From: Deltaproteobacteria bacterium
GTDB lineage: Bacteria > Myxococcota_A > Polyangia > Polyangiales > Ga0077539
Reading direction: 5' to 3'
DNA length: 64,000 bases
Assembly (NCBI GenBank): GCA_030694465.1
Contig: JAUXYJ010000023.1
Coordinates: 186,001 to 250,000 of the forward strand
A program made the translations under genes and the position numbers. This document shows, in pieces, positions 46,014 to 55,167 of the stretch (position 1 is the first letter of the stretch; every line of letters begins with the position of its first letter). The notes beneath the pieces are model-generated. The model did not search any database, had not been told where the DNA came from, and worked only from the letters and a program-made list of their open reading frames with translations.

Positions 46014-47364
46014 GCGTGGTGGCGTCCATCGATGCGTCCATACCAGCGTCCGTTGCTCCGCCGTCGGTGCTTTCGGCTGCGCGACAGTCCACTGGGACAC
46101 AGCCTGCGCGGCCTGGATCCCCCACGCAGACCGCGCCAGAGCCACAGTTTGCGTCGGTGGCGCAGGGGCGAAGACACCAGCCCGATGCGGGGCGCGACGG
46201 GTCATGGTCGGCCGAACAAATGGGCGCGGCGCGCGTGCGATCGCACTCGTTGCCGCCCGGTGTGCAGTAGCGACCGACGCCGTACTCGTTGCCCGTGTGG
46301 CAAGTACGCACGCAGGGATCGCCCGGCGCACGCGGTGCGGTGCACCCACGGTTGCCACCGCCGTCCGTGCTCGCGTCGCGCACGCCTGCATCCACAGCGC
46401 CGCGTGTCTCGACGGGCGTGCCACAGGTGATAAACCCCCGGGCGGGCATGTAGTACATCAAGGATGCGCACATTTCCTGCGGAAACAGCAGCGTATCCGT
46501 CGTCGTATTGAGCCAATCACAGGACTGCAAGAGCCGATCACCGGGTCGCAAGATCAACGGTTGATCGAGCGGAAAATTGTGCACCGGAGGGTTGTTCTTA
46601 AGCGCCAGCCCACCACGCTCGTCGTAGAGCGTCTCGCGCGCGCCGCTCGCGCGTTCGAGCTCGAGCCGAAAGCGTGTTCCCCACTCGTGAGTGTGCCCGC
46701 GGACCGAGAGCAAGCGTGTCTCAGCCGTGATGTCACACGACACCGTACGCCCGTAAGGCGTACCCACAGGGATCTCAAACGCGCCGTCATTGACCGCCAT
46801 AGGATCGGCAAATTGAGTAATGGATCCCTCGCGTGCCGGCACGATCACGAGCGCATCTTTCACCTGACGCTCTTGCGGCTCGAGGTTGAGATAGTGCGAC
46901 TGCAGGACGAGCTGCGCACCCCGTGGGATCCGCACGCCCACACCGTCAGGCAACCGCAGCGCTTGCTCCAGACTCTCTTCGCCCCCACCGATGAACCGCA
47001 GGTTGCTCATTTCGGTCTCGGTGCACTCGTGCGGCGCGGTCACGGCGACGGGACGCTCGAAGTAAAACAGCACCAGGTGATGCCCACCCAGGAGCTGGTA
47101 GCTGTGAAGCTCTCGCGTAGTGATTTCGCGGTCCGTTGTGATCGTCGAGGGGTAGCAATAGAGCGCCTCTTGCCCCGCACCCACCGCGAACTCGGGGGTC
47201 TCTACGAGCAGCGCTCCCTCGGGTACTGGCGGACGAACATAAACACGCGAGGTGCCATAGCCCCCCTCGCCTGCGTCTCCGCCATCACGCGGACCCCCGC
47301 CGCCCGGGTTGCACGACAGCGCCAGCCCAACCAACAACACCCCAGCGCGTGACCACCTTGCCAT
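46006..47364 (-). CDS. Copper type II monooxygenase-like lipoprotein (PHM/DBH fold)
   Basis: The 452-residue protein has a signal peptide with lipobox LALSC (Cys18), then a Gly/Asp-rich linker. The catalytic core at about 50-315 carries the full copper set of peptidylglycine alpha-hydroxylating and dopamine beta-monooxygenases. The CuH ligands are His95-His96 (GGHHLVLFY) and His157 (LQSHYL), and the CuM ligands are His224 and His226 (GHTHEWG) and Met298 (PQEMCASLMYY). Cys70/113-type pairs match the disulfides. A Cys-rich C-terminal module follows. The family hydroxylates amines or C-H bonds with O2 and ascorbate. Its stop overlaps the DoxX-like gene. Confidence 0.8.
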   Translation of the reverse strand: MARWSRAGVLLVGLALSCNPGGGGPRDGGDAGEGGYGTSRVYVRPPVPEGALLVETPEFAVGAGQEALYCYPSTITTDREITTRELHSYQLLGGHHLVLFYFERPVAVTAPHECTETEMSNLRFIGGGEESLEQALRLPDGVGVRIPRGAQLVLQSHYLNLEPQERQVKDALVIVPAREGSITQFADPMAVNDGAFEIPVGTPYGRTVSCDITAETRLLSVRGHTHEWGTRFRLELERASGARETLYDERGGLALKNNPPVHNFPLDQPLILRPGDRLLQSCDWLNTTTDTLLFPQEMCASLMYYMPARGFITCGTPVETRGAVDAGVRDASTDGGGNRGCTAPRAPGDPCVRTCHTGNEYGVGRYCTPGGNECDRTRAAPICSADHDPSRPASGWCLRPCATDANCGSGAVCVGDPGRAGCVPVDCRAAESTDGGATDAGMDASMDATTHD

Positions 47365-47412
47365 AACGATGACAGTACACCAAAGAGCGTCTCGCCGCGC
47401 GATGGCTACGGA

Positions 47413-47841
47413 TTAACGATCGCGTGCAAAATCAGTCACCAAAGCCTCTGGGATCCGCACCGGTCGCAGCAGCTTTCGGCTCACGTGGACCCACGTGGTC
47501 TTGGCTCTAAACGCGCACACCCCCGAGAGATCGCACACCTCCGTGACCCGGATCGCCGTGATGCGCGAGTAGGTCTCGATCCAAGTGTGCACAAGGACCT
47601 CGGTGTCTAAGTGCAGCTGCTTGAGGTAGTCCAGCTCGTGCCGACGAACGATCCATGCGGTCCCCTCGCGCTCGTAGCGTTCGAGATCCCACCCACACGC
47701 GCTCGAGGCCCGCGTCGCCACATCGAGGACCCAGCGAAGGTAGACCTCATTGTTGACGTGACCATGCTCATCGATGCAGTCACGACCCACCACTCTGGGG
47801 TGTGTAAAACGCTGTGAAACCCCAGCGATTTGCTCAGTCAC
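47413..47841 (-). CDS. Acyl-CoA thioesterase, hot-dog fold (4HBT family)
   Basis: The 142-residue protein has the 4-hydroxybenzoyl-CoA thioesterase N-terminal signature with the catalytic Asp region DEHGHVNNEVYLRW (about 24-37). The start GTG at 47839-47841 overlaps the ligA-like stop (GTGA), so the two are likely co-expressed. The substrate cannot be deduced. Confidence 0.82.
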   Translation of the reverse strand: MTEQIAGVSQRFTHPRVVGRDCIDEHGHVNNEVYLRWVLDVATRASSACGWDLERYEREGTAWIVRRHELDYLKQLHLDTEVLVHTWIETYSRITAIRVTEVCDLSGVCAFRAKTTWVHVSRKLLRPVRIPEALVTDFARDR

Positions 47842-50369
47842 TCGACACTCTCCGTAAGCATCAACACGAGCGCGCGCTCCTCGATCACCTGCAAGACATC
47901 GCCACGACTCTGGCGCACTCGCGCTTCAATCAAGACCTCTGTAGGGCGTCCTCGGTCGGGCGCGACCACGTGGGTCGTCGTGGCGCTGAGTGCATCGCTC
48001 AGGACTGCGCCTCGGGCTTCGAGTTTTTGCTTCCAGTCTTCTTGGGTGTGCAGCGCGGGACGCCCCGCAAAGAGAACCACGGCGCCTTTGAGCACAGATG
48101 ACTTCTCGGCGGCTACTGTTTTTCTCTCTTCAATGGCCAAATGAGCGGACTCGGCTGGCTTGCTTGGGTCAACCCCCCGATCACGAACGGCCAGTCGAAA
48201 CGCTGCCAACAGCGGATCATCTCGCATGGACGGGGCGTCCTCACGGAGCACCCGTTTGGGCGTCTCGGGGACGCTCGCTTCGCGTGCAGGAGTCGGAGGG
48301 ATGGCTGTGGATGAGACCGTCGCGGCAATGCTTGTCACCTTGGCGGTCACCCCATCGGGCTCGCTCGTCGTGGGCTCTTTGGGGCGCGCGCCGTCCACCT
48401 CTTTGATCAGCGACAAGAACTCTCGCTCGGTGATCACGCGGATCGAGCCCCCCGACTCGATGAGCTTCTCGGCGGCCTTGTGCTTGCTGCTCTTGTCTCC
48501 GTCGCGAACGTCGCCCACGACGAGAAAAGTCAGTGATTTGGTCACCGAGGGTGGGCACATCCCGCCGCGGTCTTTCACGAGGCGCTCGGCCTCGGCGCGG
48601 CGCAGGGTGGCGAGTGTTCCGGTGAAGACAAAGCTCTGCCCCGCGAGGACCGCGAGGGCGCCGCTGCGGGTCAATTCGGCTGCGCTCGCAGCCGGACGGT
48701 CCGTGAGCGCGACGATCTCAATGAGCGCAAAGGTCTTGTCCAAGCTCTCGCGATACTCACGCAGCCCCTGCACCACCGCGCTCGCGATCGACGGGCCCAC
48801 GCCATGGATCGAGGCCAACATCACCTCGTCCACACCGTAGAGCCGCTCGAGCGAACCAAACTTCTCCGCGAGCAAAACGCTGACGGTCTTGCCCACCTCG
48901 TGCATGCCGAATGCCCGTAAAAACGTGGCCAAATCCAGCTTTCGGCTGCGGTCGACCTCTCGCAACAACCGCTTCGCAAGCCGCGAGCCCGTGCGATCAA
49001 GCAAGAGCAATTTGCGCTCGGTGAGCCCGTAAAAATCCGCGGGCTCGCGCAAGATTCCACGATCAAACGCGCCGGCCAAGAGCGAGTCGCCGAAGCCCAG
49101 CATCCCCACCACGCTCGCAAAGTGCGCCAGCTGCCCGATCACGGCGCTGCGGCAAGCGCGCGGTGCCGCACAATGCAAAAAATCTCCGTCCCGACGGATG
49201 GCGCCATCACACGATGGGCACGCCTCGGGGAGGTCAAACGGGACGTCGCCAGCCTTGGAGACAAACTCGACGTTGGGGATCACTCCGCCTCGGCGCATGA
49301 CCACAACCGTTGCGTTTTTGCTGAGCGTTAGCTTGCTGATGTAGCCAGCATTGTGCAGCGACGCGCGAGAGACGGTCGCGCCCGAGAGCGTCACAGGGTC
49401 GATCAACGCGACGGGCGTGATCGCGCCCGAGCGCGCGACGCTCCACTGGATCTCACGCACGATCGTGCTGCCTGAGTCTCCCTGAAACTTGTACGCCATC
49501 GCATAGCGCGGGTGGTGCGACGTCGCGCCCAGCCGTCGCTGCTCGTCCACGCGGTCGGCTTTAAACACGACCCCGTCGATCTCAAAGTCCAGCGCGCTGC
49601 GACGGGCCGCGAGATCTTCGTAACCGTCGACCATTTTATCCTGCGAAAACACTCGTCGTTCGACCGAGACAAAGCCCATCGCCGTGAGCGCGTCCATCTT
49701 CGCGCGCTCGGTCGCGTGGTCGGTCCCGAGCAGGTCGTACGCCGCAAACGAGAGCCCGTAGGCTCTGGATTTGGCCGGGTCTTTTTGCTTAATCGCGCCC
49801 GCCGCGAGGTTGCGTGGGTTCGCAAATCCCTCGGCCTTGAAGCGCTCAAACACCGAGAGCTTCATGTAGACCTCGCCTCGGACCTCGACACTGTGCACCG
49901 AGACCGCCTGCGGAACGTCCGAGATTCCACGCACATTCGCCGTGATGTTCTCGCCCATTTCACCGTCGCCGCGCGTGACCGCGAGCGTGAGCGCGCCGTG
50001 CTCATCGTAGTGAATCGAGCACGCGATGCCGTCGAACTTAGGGGTCACCACCACGTCGCCCACAAAGCTCGTCCCCCACGAGCGCAGCTCTTCGTGCGAG
50101 TAGCACTTGTCGAGCGAGAGCATTTTTGCGCGATGTCGCACCGGCGGCGCTTCGCCAACGACCGGGTCTTTTACAGGATTTTCTCCGAGCTCATCGAGCA
50201 CGCGCGAGTCCGGCGCGAGGGCACGCAGTCGCACCACCAGCCGGTCATAGTCGTAGTCCGAAATCTCAGGCGCGTGCTTGTCCCAGTACTGCGCGTTGTG
50301 ATGCCGAACCTGCGCTTCGAGCTCGCTCACGGACAAACGCAACAGCCAAGGCTCAGAGATGCTCTTCAT
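47838..50369 (-). CDS. ligA: NAD+-dependent DNA ligase with an extra C-terminal BRCT domain
   Basis: The 843-residue protein has a Ia domain (HHNAQYWDKHAPEISDYDYD), adenylation Lys111 in the KxDG motif, and the OB-fold. The C4 zinc finger lies at about 381-407 (CPSC...CAAPRAC), followed by helix-hairpin-helix repeats and a first BRCT domain (about 573-650). The usual LigA ends there at about 670 residues. A Pro/Thr-rich linker then leads to a second BRCT-like domain (about 758-836). LigA seals nicks using NAD+. A second BRCT may add a protein or DNA-end contact. The start is ATG 50367-50369; whether this is the only ligase in the genome is not visible. Confidence 0.88.
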   Translation of the reverse strand: MKSISEPWLLRLSVSELEAQVRHHNAQYWDKHAPEISDYDYDRLVVRLRALAPDSRVLDELGENPVKDPVVGEAPPVRHRAKMLSLDKCYSHEELRSWGTSFVGDVVVTPKFDGIACSIHYDEHGALTLAVTRGDGEMGENITANVRGISDVPQAVSVHSVEVRGEVYMKLSVFERFKAEGFANPRNLAAGAIKQKDPAKSRAYGLSFAAYDLLGTDHATERAKMDALTAMGFVSVERRVFSQDKMVDGYEDLAARRSALDFEIDGVVFKADRVDEQRRLGATSHHPRYAMAYKFQGDSGSTIVREIQWSVARSGAITPVALIDPVTLSGATVSRASLHNAGYISKLTLSKNATVVVMRRGGVIPNVEFVSKAGDVPFDLPEACPSCDGAIRRDGDFLHCAAPRACRSAVIGQLAHFASVVGMLGFGDSLLAGAFDRGILREPADFYGLTERKLLLLDRTGSRLAKRLLREVDRSRKLDLATFLRAFGMHEVGKTVSVLLAEKFGSLERLYGVDEVMLASIHGVGPSIASAVVQGLREYRESLDKTFALIEIVALTDRPAASAAELTRSGALAVLAGQSFVFTGTLATLRRAEAERLVKDRGGMCPPSVTKSLTFLVVGDVRDGDKSSKHKAAEKLIESGGSIRVITEREFLSLIKEVDGARPKEPTTSEPDGVTAKVTSIAATVSSTAIPPTPAREASVPETPKRVLREDAPSMRDDPLLAAFRLAVRDRGVDPSKPAESAHLAIEERKTVAAEKSSVLKGAVVLFAGRPALHTQEDWKQKLEARGAVLSDALSATTTHVVAPDRGRPTEVLIEARVRQSRGDVLQVIEERALVLMLTESVE

Positions 50370-50394
50370 CGAGGGCGCACTGTAGATCAACCCG

Positions 50395-51897
50395 TCACAA
50401 GCACGAAGGGCACGAACCGAGCGAACAACAGGCGGTGCTCCACACGCACGTCCCTAGGCAAAATTGCGCGCCGTTGCGACATCGTGTGCACGAGCGATAG
50501 TTCGACCCGCCCATGTGCAGGCACTGCGAACCGCTCCTAGGCTGACATGACCCCCACGAACACGCGCTTGAGCACACCTGCTCGCCGCAGCGATCGCAGC
50601 CCGCCATACGCGTCCCCGGCGTGCACACTCCGCCGCCCGTGCAAGCGCTCCAGCCGCCCCACCCGCAGCTGGAGGTGCACGACCGCGTCTGCGAACCGCA
50701 GTTGCCGCAAGCTTGCGATTGCGTCTGCCCAGGGGTGCACACTCCGCTCGACGAGCAGCTCCCCCACGGGCCCCAGCTGCAGCTCGCAGAGCACGACCGC
50801 GACTGCGACCCACACGTCCCACAGGCCTGCGTCTGGCTCATCCCAGCGGTGCACTCGCCCCCGCCCGAGCAGCTCCCCCACGCGCCCCAGTCGCAGCTCG
50901 CCGAGCACGCGCGCGCACGCGATCCGCAAGTCCCACAAGGCTCGGATTGCATTTCACCCGGCATGCACGTGCCGCCGCCCGAGCAAGACCCAACCTCCCA
51001 ACGACACATCGCGCCGCAGCGATCGGTGCGCGAGCCGCACGTGCCGCAAGACTGCATGCGTGTCTCGCCCGCGCGGCACTGGACATCGGCCATGGGCAAG
51101 CACGCGCCCGCGCAGCTCACAAACCCCGCGGCGCATTGACACACGCCCGCCATGCAGGCTTCGCCGTCGGCACACGGGCCATCGAGACACGGGGTCCCAC
51201 AGCCGTTGTCTTCGCCACACAGGCGCCCCGCGCACGACGGAGCACAGGCGCTATCAGGGGGCGGCGTGGACACATCGTCGAGGGGCTCGGCGTCGACACT
51301 CGCGTCCATTCCGCTTGGAGAAATAGGCTCAAATGGCACGTTGCGATCGAGCGAAGGCACTACGGGGAGAGACACGCAAGCGCCCTGGGCTCCACAGGTC
51401 TGGTTGTTCTCTTCGCAGTACGCTTGCCGCGTGCAAGGCTCGGTGCGTCGGCACCTCGTGTCCGTAGATCCGCACGCCGCGCGCAGCAAAATCCGAAGGT
51501 AACCGTGCTGGTTGGGCAAGAACCTAAAGCGCACATCTCGGCGCACCAAGATCCCGCCGCTCTGCGCTTCAAAGCGCACACTCACCACGGAGTCGCGTGG
51601 CGAGCCTGCCATCGGCTGCAGCGTAAACGAGGGCACCTCCCCGCGGATGGTGCGTGGCAGCGGGTTAAACTCATGCGCTGGCCGCGTCAGTGTGCTCGCA
51701 AAGGTGCGCTCACCCTCTCGCATAAACACCCGCAATGACATGGGGGATTCTTCAGGAAAATCCGTAGCGATCAGCACTTCAACTTGCGTCGCGGGGAGCG
51801 CGCAGGAGGCCAGCGGGCCGACCGAGATCCATGCCGCAAGAGCGAGAGCCGCTGCGGTCCACGAGCCGCTCCACGCGCGTCGAAGAAGAGGCTGCAT
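50395..51897 (-). CDS. Large Cys-rich lipoprotein with TSP1-like repeats
   Basis: The 500-residue product has an N-terminal signal peptide with lipobox LASC (Cys32), a beta-rich domain (40-150) and a Pro/Asp linker. Then come about five tandem Cys modules of about 36 residues with pattern W..WGSC...G.C..G...Q.CG.CG...R.C, ending near residue 470. The modules resemble thrombospondin-1 repeats. All carry the same spacing, which suggests recent duplication. The ATG at 51895-51897 is used, an upstream frame adding ten residues. It is probably a surface adhesin or matrix protein; the binding partner is unknown. Confidence 0.75.
   Translation of the reverse strand: MQPLLRRAWSGSWTAAALALAAWISVGPLASCALPATQVEVLIATDFPEESPMSLRVFMREGERTFASTLTRPAHEFNPLPRTIRGEVPSFTLQPMAGSPRDSVVSVRFEAQSGGILVRRDVRFRFLPNQHGYLRILLRAACGSTDTRCRRTEPCTRQAYCEENNQTCGAQGACVSLPVVPSLDRNVPFEPISPSGMDASVDAEPLDDVSTPPPDSACAPSCAGRLCGEDNGCGTPCLDGPCADGEACMAGVCQCAAGFVSCAGACLPMADVQCRAGETRMQSCGTCGSRTDRCGAMCRWEVGSCSGGGTCMPGEMQSEPCGTCGSRARACSASCDWGAWGSCSGGGECTAGMSQTQACGTCGSQSRSCSASCSWGPWGSCSSSGVCTPGQTQSQACGNCGSQTRSCTSSCGWGGWSACTGGGVCTPGTRMAGCDRCGEQVCSSACSWGSCQPRSGSQCLHMGGSNYRSCTRCRNGAQFCLGTCVWSTACCSLGSCPSCL
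50545..51070 (-). repeat. In-frame tandem Cys-module repeats
   Basis: About five units of approximately 108 bp (36 codons) encode the TSP1-like Cys modules of the lipoprotein. The units are similar enough to recombine, so copy number may vary. The boundaries are approximate. Confidence 0.7.
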
Positions 51898-51998
51898 CCA
51901 AGAATCTTCACGATAGCGCACTTGCACGGTTGCTGCCGACTAAGTCACCAGTGTTGCGCCTGTGCAACCTATGGCTCGTAGCGAGCGTAAGAGTAGCG

Positions 51999-52871
51999 CT
52001 AGCGCAACGAGACCTCGGCGAAGCCTCCGCCGAGGGAGTGATACGCGAGCACATGCACACGCAACCGTGTAGCTCTTGTGGGCTGGGGCAATTGTACGGA
52101 CTCTGCCACGGAGCTCCCAACCGATCGCGCGAGCTCTACGGTGCGTGCCCATGCGAGGGTGCGCCCATCGTAGAGCTCGACGCGCGCCTCGGTGGTCCCA
52201 TAAGCCGGAAACCCTTGCACGTTGAGCAGAGACACATGCCGCACGTTCTGTGAGGGAAATCGCAGCTCGATCCAACCCGTCGTGCGATCAGGGAGCAGCC
52301 AATTGGTCGCGGCTGAGTGATCCACGGCGAGCTCATGGTCGGCCGAGGCTCCCCACACCGCGGACGCGCTGGTGGCCATCGTTGGAGGCTTGGTGATCAG
52401 GTGACGAATGCCAGCTAAAGCCAAGAGCGGCAAGAGCAGGACGAGCGTCCGACGCATCCGTCCGAACGCGCGATCTTGGGGCCGAAGCAAGGCGACCCTG
52501 AGTTGCTCTAAGATTGGTTCTACCCTGCGAATATCCTTGTAGAACGCATAAGCACCGCGCGGCAGCAGCGCCCCCTGTGCGGTCAACGTGACGGACTCGA
52601 GCGCGGGCGAAGCGTCCTCGCCGAGCGCTGGCTTGATCCCAAGCGCAGGGTACGCATCCCCAAGGGCTGCCAAGGTCGCGCGTGCGTCGTTGGCTTGCGC
52701 GACCGCGGCGATAAAATAGCCTCGCTCCCAGAGCGACACTGCAGCGTCGAGCCGAGTCTGGGCGGCCTGCCTCTGCGCCTGAACCTGCTCACGCGACGCA
52801 TCCCCAAGCGCGTCCACGGCGACGAGGCGTGGCAGCGCAAAGTAGCGCCAAATCGAGGTAAAAACGGTCAA
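51999..52871 (-). CDS. Membrane protein with discoidin-like C-terminal domain
   Basis: The 290-residue protein (TTG start at 52869-52871, uncertain) has a soluble N-terminal region of about 135 residues with a helical repeat (YFIAAVAQANDARATLAALGDAY). A transmembrane segment at about 142-158 follows, then a C-terminal F5/8 discoidin-like domain at about 170-290 (WGASADHELAVDHSAATNWL, TRATRLRVHV). It may present a carbohydrate- or ligand-binding domain outside the membrane. It lies between the TSP1-like and propeller lipoproteins on the same strand, suggesting a surface-protein operon. Confidence 0.6.
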   Translation of the reverse strand: MTVFTSIWRYFALPRLVAVDALGDASREQVQAQRQAAQTRLDAAVSLWERGYFIAAVAQANDARATLAALGDAYPALGIKPALGEDASPALESVTLTAQGALLPRGAYAFYKDIRRVEPILEQLRVALLRPQDRAFGRMRRTLVLLLPLLALAGIRHLITKPPTMATSASAVWGASADHELAVDHSAATNWLLPDRTTGWIELRFPSQNVRHVSLLNVQGFPAYGTTEARVELYDGRTLAWARTVELARSVGSSVAESVQLPQPTRATRLRVHVLAYHSLGGGFAEVSLR

Positions 52872-52891
52872 TGTCGCGTCCGCACCGGCGC

Positions 52892-54121
52892 TCAGGGGGC
52901 GTGGGTCATGTGACCGCGAATCCCAACGTTGACGCGGCGGACGAGCGTGCTGGTGGCGTCTGCAAAGTACAGCATCTCCGAGTCAAACCCTGGGCCCTCG
53001 CCAAACGCGATCGAGCGCTGCGTATCGGTCTCAGGGACAGTGACAATACCCATCCCTGTCGCGCTCCGCGCGGCGACTCGAACGATGCCGTTGACGGCCG
53101 CACCACCGACGCCCGAAAAGACCGCCGTGATGTAGAGATTTCCGCACTCGTCGAAGGCGAGCGAGCGTGGCGAAGTGAAACCGCCGCTGGCGTAGCGCCG
53201 ACGCGACGCGCCCACCACGGTGCCGTCGGGCATCATGTCGAACTCAAAGATCACGTTGTTGTTCTGTGAGGCGACGTAGAGCTTGCTGTAGTCCGCAGAG
53301 AAGGCCAGCGCGCGAGGTCCGTCGAGCGCGGTCCCGGTCGCAGCCGATTGGTCCACCGCGGTCATGACGACCGAGGGCAACGGGGTCCCCGAGACCTGAA
53401 AGAGCTGGCTCGCGGTAGAGTCAGCTACAATGACTACACCGCTGTTATGAACAGCGGATGCGAACGAGAAGCCCGAGGAAAAAGTCACGCGCTGTGGATC
53501 TGCTCCGGCCATCGTGGTGACAGTGAGCCCTGGCACAATTTGCGACATACCCATCACGTTCATCGGAAAGCTCCCGGTGATCGCGAGGCGACTGTCGGCG
53601 AAGGTACGGATGCCGCTCACGAAGCCACCCACCGTGGTGTAGAGCAGGCTAAACGTGCCGTCGGGGCGAATGGCCGCGACAAGGCCGTTGTTCATCACGT
53701 TTTCGCGCGCGGCAAGAAGCAGCCGGCCGTTGCCATCAAACGAGAGATCTCGTGGCTGCACAATGTTCGGAAAGACTACGCCGCCGCCATCACGTCCACC
53801 GTCGCCACCGCCCGTTGAAAAAGCAGGCTCAATCGCAAAGGGCCCCATCGGCAGGGGCTCGCCGCAAATGCGAAAACCGTTCCATGAGCTGGGCGCGTCG
53901 GGGCCGACCTCTTGGGCTGCGTCAGCACCGCCGTCGCCGCCATCACTGACCGCGACCATGTCCCCACGAACATCGCTTGCGTCCGTGACATCGGCGCTCG
54001 AGCCGTCCCGAACGCCCGCGTCCGAGCGCAGTCTTTCTTCAGGAAAATCAGGCCAAAGCCCACATCGCGCTACCAAAAGCGCGGGCACCAGGGCCAGCCA
54101 AATTGAAGAGCTTCGACCCAT
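52892..54121 (-). CDS. Lipoprotein with NHL/SMP-30-like beta-propeller
   Basis: The 409-residue product begins MGRSSSIWLALVPALLVARC (Cys20, lipobox LVARC), then has an Asp/Ala/Gly linker up to about 95. The propeller domain has repeated blades (LLLAARENVMNNGLVAAIRP, RALAFSADYSKLYVASQNNN, PRSLAFDECGNLYITAVFSG). Such NHL/SMP-30-type propellers bind ligands or small molecules. An ATG at 54155-54157 is an alternative start adding 12 residues. It is the first gene of the minus-strand surface-protein group. Confidence 0.75.
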   Translation of the reverse strand: MGRSSSIWLALVPALLVARCGLWPDFPEERLRSDAGVRDGSSADVTDASDVRGDMVAVSDGGDGGADAAQEVGPDAPSSWNGFRICGEPLPMGPFAIEPAFSTGGGDGGRDGGGVVFPNIVQPRDLSFDGNGRLLLAARENVMNNGLVAAIRPDGTFSLLYTTVGGFVSGIRTFADSRLAITGSFPMNVMGMSQIVPGLTVTTMAGADPQRVTFSSGFSFASAVHNSGVVIVADSTASQLFQVSGTPLPSVVMTAVDQSAATGTALDGPRALAFSADYSKLYVASQNNNVIFEFDMMPDGTVVGASRRRYASGGFTSPRSLAFDECGNLYITAVFSGVGGAAVNGIVRVAARSATGMGIVTVPETDTQRSIAFGEGPGFDSEMLYFADATSTLVRRVNVGIRGHMTHAP

Positions 54122-54271
54122 AGCCCCTCGGAGGGATTGTAACCGCGTTGCACTCATCGCTTCTGCATTGGTGGCTTAACGAGCATCGATCCGTCAAGTC
54201 TCACGGTGCGCATGGAGCAATTCGACGTAGAATCACCTGCCGTACGCAGCAACCCCAGGTGTAAGTCTCGT

Positions 54272-54302
54272 TGACAGGGCCGCCGCTTAGGCCACCCTGT
54301 CA
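54272..54302. other. Inverted repeat between divergent genes
   Basis: TGACAGGG and CCCTGTCA form a perfect 8-bp stem around a 15-base loop, in the 250-bp gap between the propeller lipoprotein (minus strand) and the Pro-rich gene (plus strand). It could be an operator for both. Confidence 0.4.
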
Positions 54303-54371
54303 GCGAACAGCCGTTTTGCTTCAACCCCATGCGACATTCGGGTCTGTCCGTGTCGCGCGAGAGGATCCTTC

Positions 54372-55088
54372 ATGAGCTCGTTTTCTCCCGGTGACCGCGT
54401 CCTTGCATCACGCATGGGCGGCGCCCTTGAGCCCGCCACCATCATCGAAGCCAACCCACTCGGGGCGCTCCTTCGCGTGCGATTTGACAACGGTGGTGAC
54501 TCTTACGTCGCCCCAGCCAACGTGCGCCGCGACCCCAACGCTGCCCCTCAGCCCCCACCCTCCGCGGGGCCAAGTCCCACAGCACCGCCCGCACAGCCGC
54601 CTCAGGCCCCAAGCCCTGGCGGATTTAACCCGGTCGCAGCGGGCAACCCGGCGCCCGCCTCCGCGCCCGACCCCTTCGCACCCAGCGCTGCGCCCGGGAT
54701 GACCGCGCCCCCTTCGCCTGTGTTCGCCCCGCCCCCAGCCCCCATGACGGCACCCACGGCGGCACCCCAGCCACCGCCGCCACCCTCCCCCGGGGGCTTC
54801 GCGCCCTTTGCGCCTGTGAGCGCCGCCGCGCCCTCCCCAGGGCCTGCAATGGACCCCAATGGCCCGACCCTCGCGGGCGCTGTCACTAACCCGTTTGCGC
54901 CGCCGCCGGCACCCGTGCAGAGCGCCCCAGTGATTCCGCCAGGTGCCCCGCCGCCGCCTGCCCCTGGCCAGAGCCCATTTGCGCCCCCGCCCCCAGCCCC
55001 CTCGACCGTCGCGTGGGAGCCCAGCAAGCCCTTCGCTCCGGTGGGCTCTCCGAGCGGATCCGACGGAAATAACCAAGGCAATCTCTGA
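54372..55088 (+). CDS. Small Tudor-like/SH3-like domain with a long Pro/Ala-rich tail
   Basis: The 238-residue protein starts MSSFSPGDRVLASRMGGALE. Its N-terminal 55 residues look like a Tudor/SH3-type barrel (PGDRVLASRM, ATIIEANPLG, VRFDNGGDSYV). The remaining 180 residues are a disordered Pro/Ala/Gly/Ser tail without charged residues. No signal peptide is seen. Such a fold with a Pro-rich tail may bind a partner (RNA or protein). The function is not known. It is likely co-transcribed with the next gene, whose start is 80 bp downstream. Confidence 0.55.
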   Translation: MSSFSPGDRVLASRMGGALEPATIIEANPLGALLRVRFDNGGDSYVAPANVRRDPNAAPQPPPSAGPSPTAPPAQPPQAPSPGGFNPVAAGNPAPASAPDPFAPSAAPGMTAPPSPVFAPPPAPMTAPTAAPQPPPPPSPGGFAPFAPVSAAAPSPGPAMDPNGPTLAGAVTNPFAPPPAPVQSAPVIPPGAPPPPAPGQSPFAPPPPAPSTVAWEPSKPFAPVGSPSGSDGNNQGNL

Positions 55089-55167
55089 CTCGCCCGCCAC
55101 CGGTGGCTGGACTGCGCCGCAGACCTGGGTGGACCCACGGCGTCGCAGAATGCCATACTCGCCCGTC

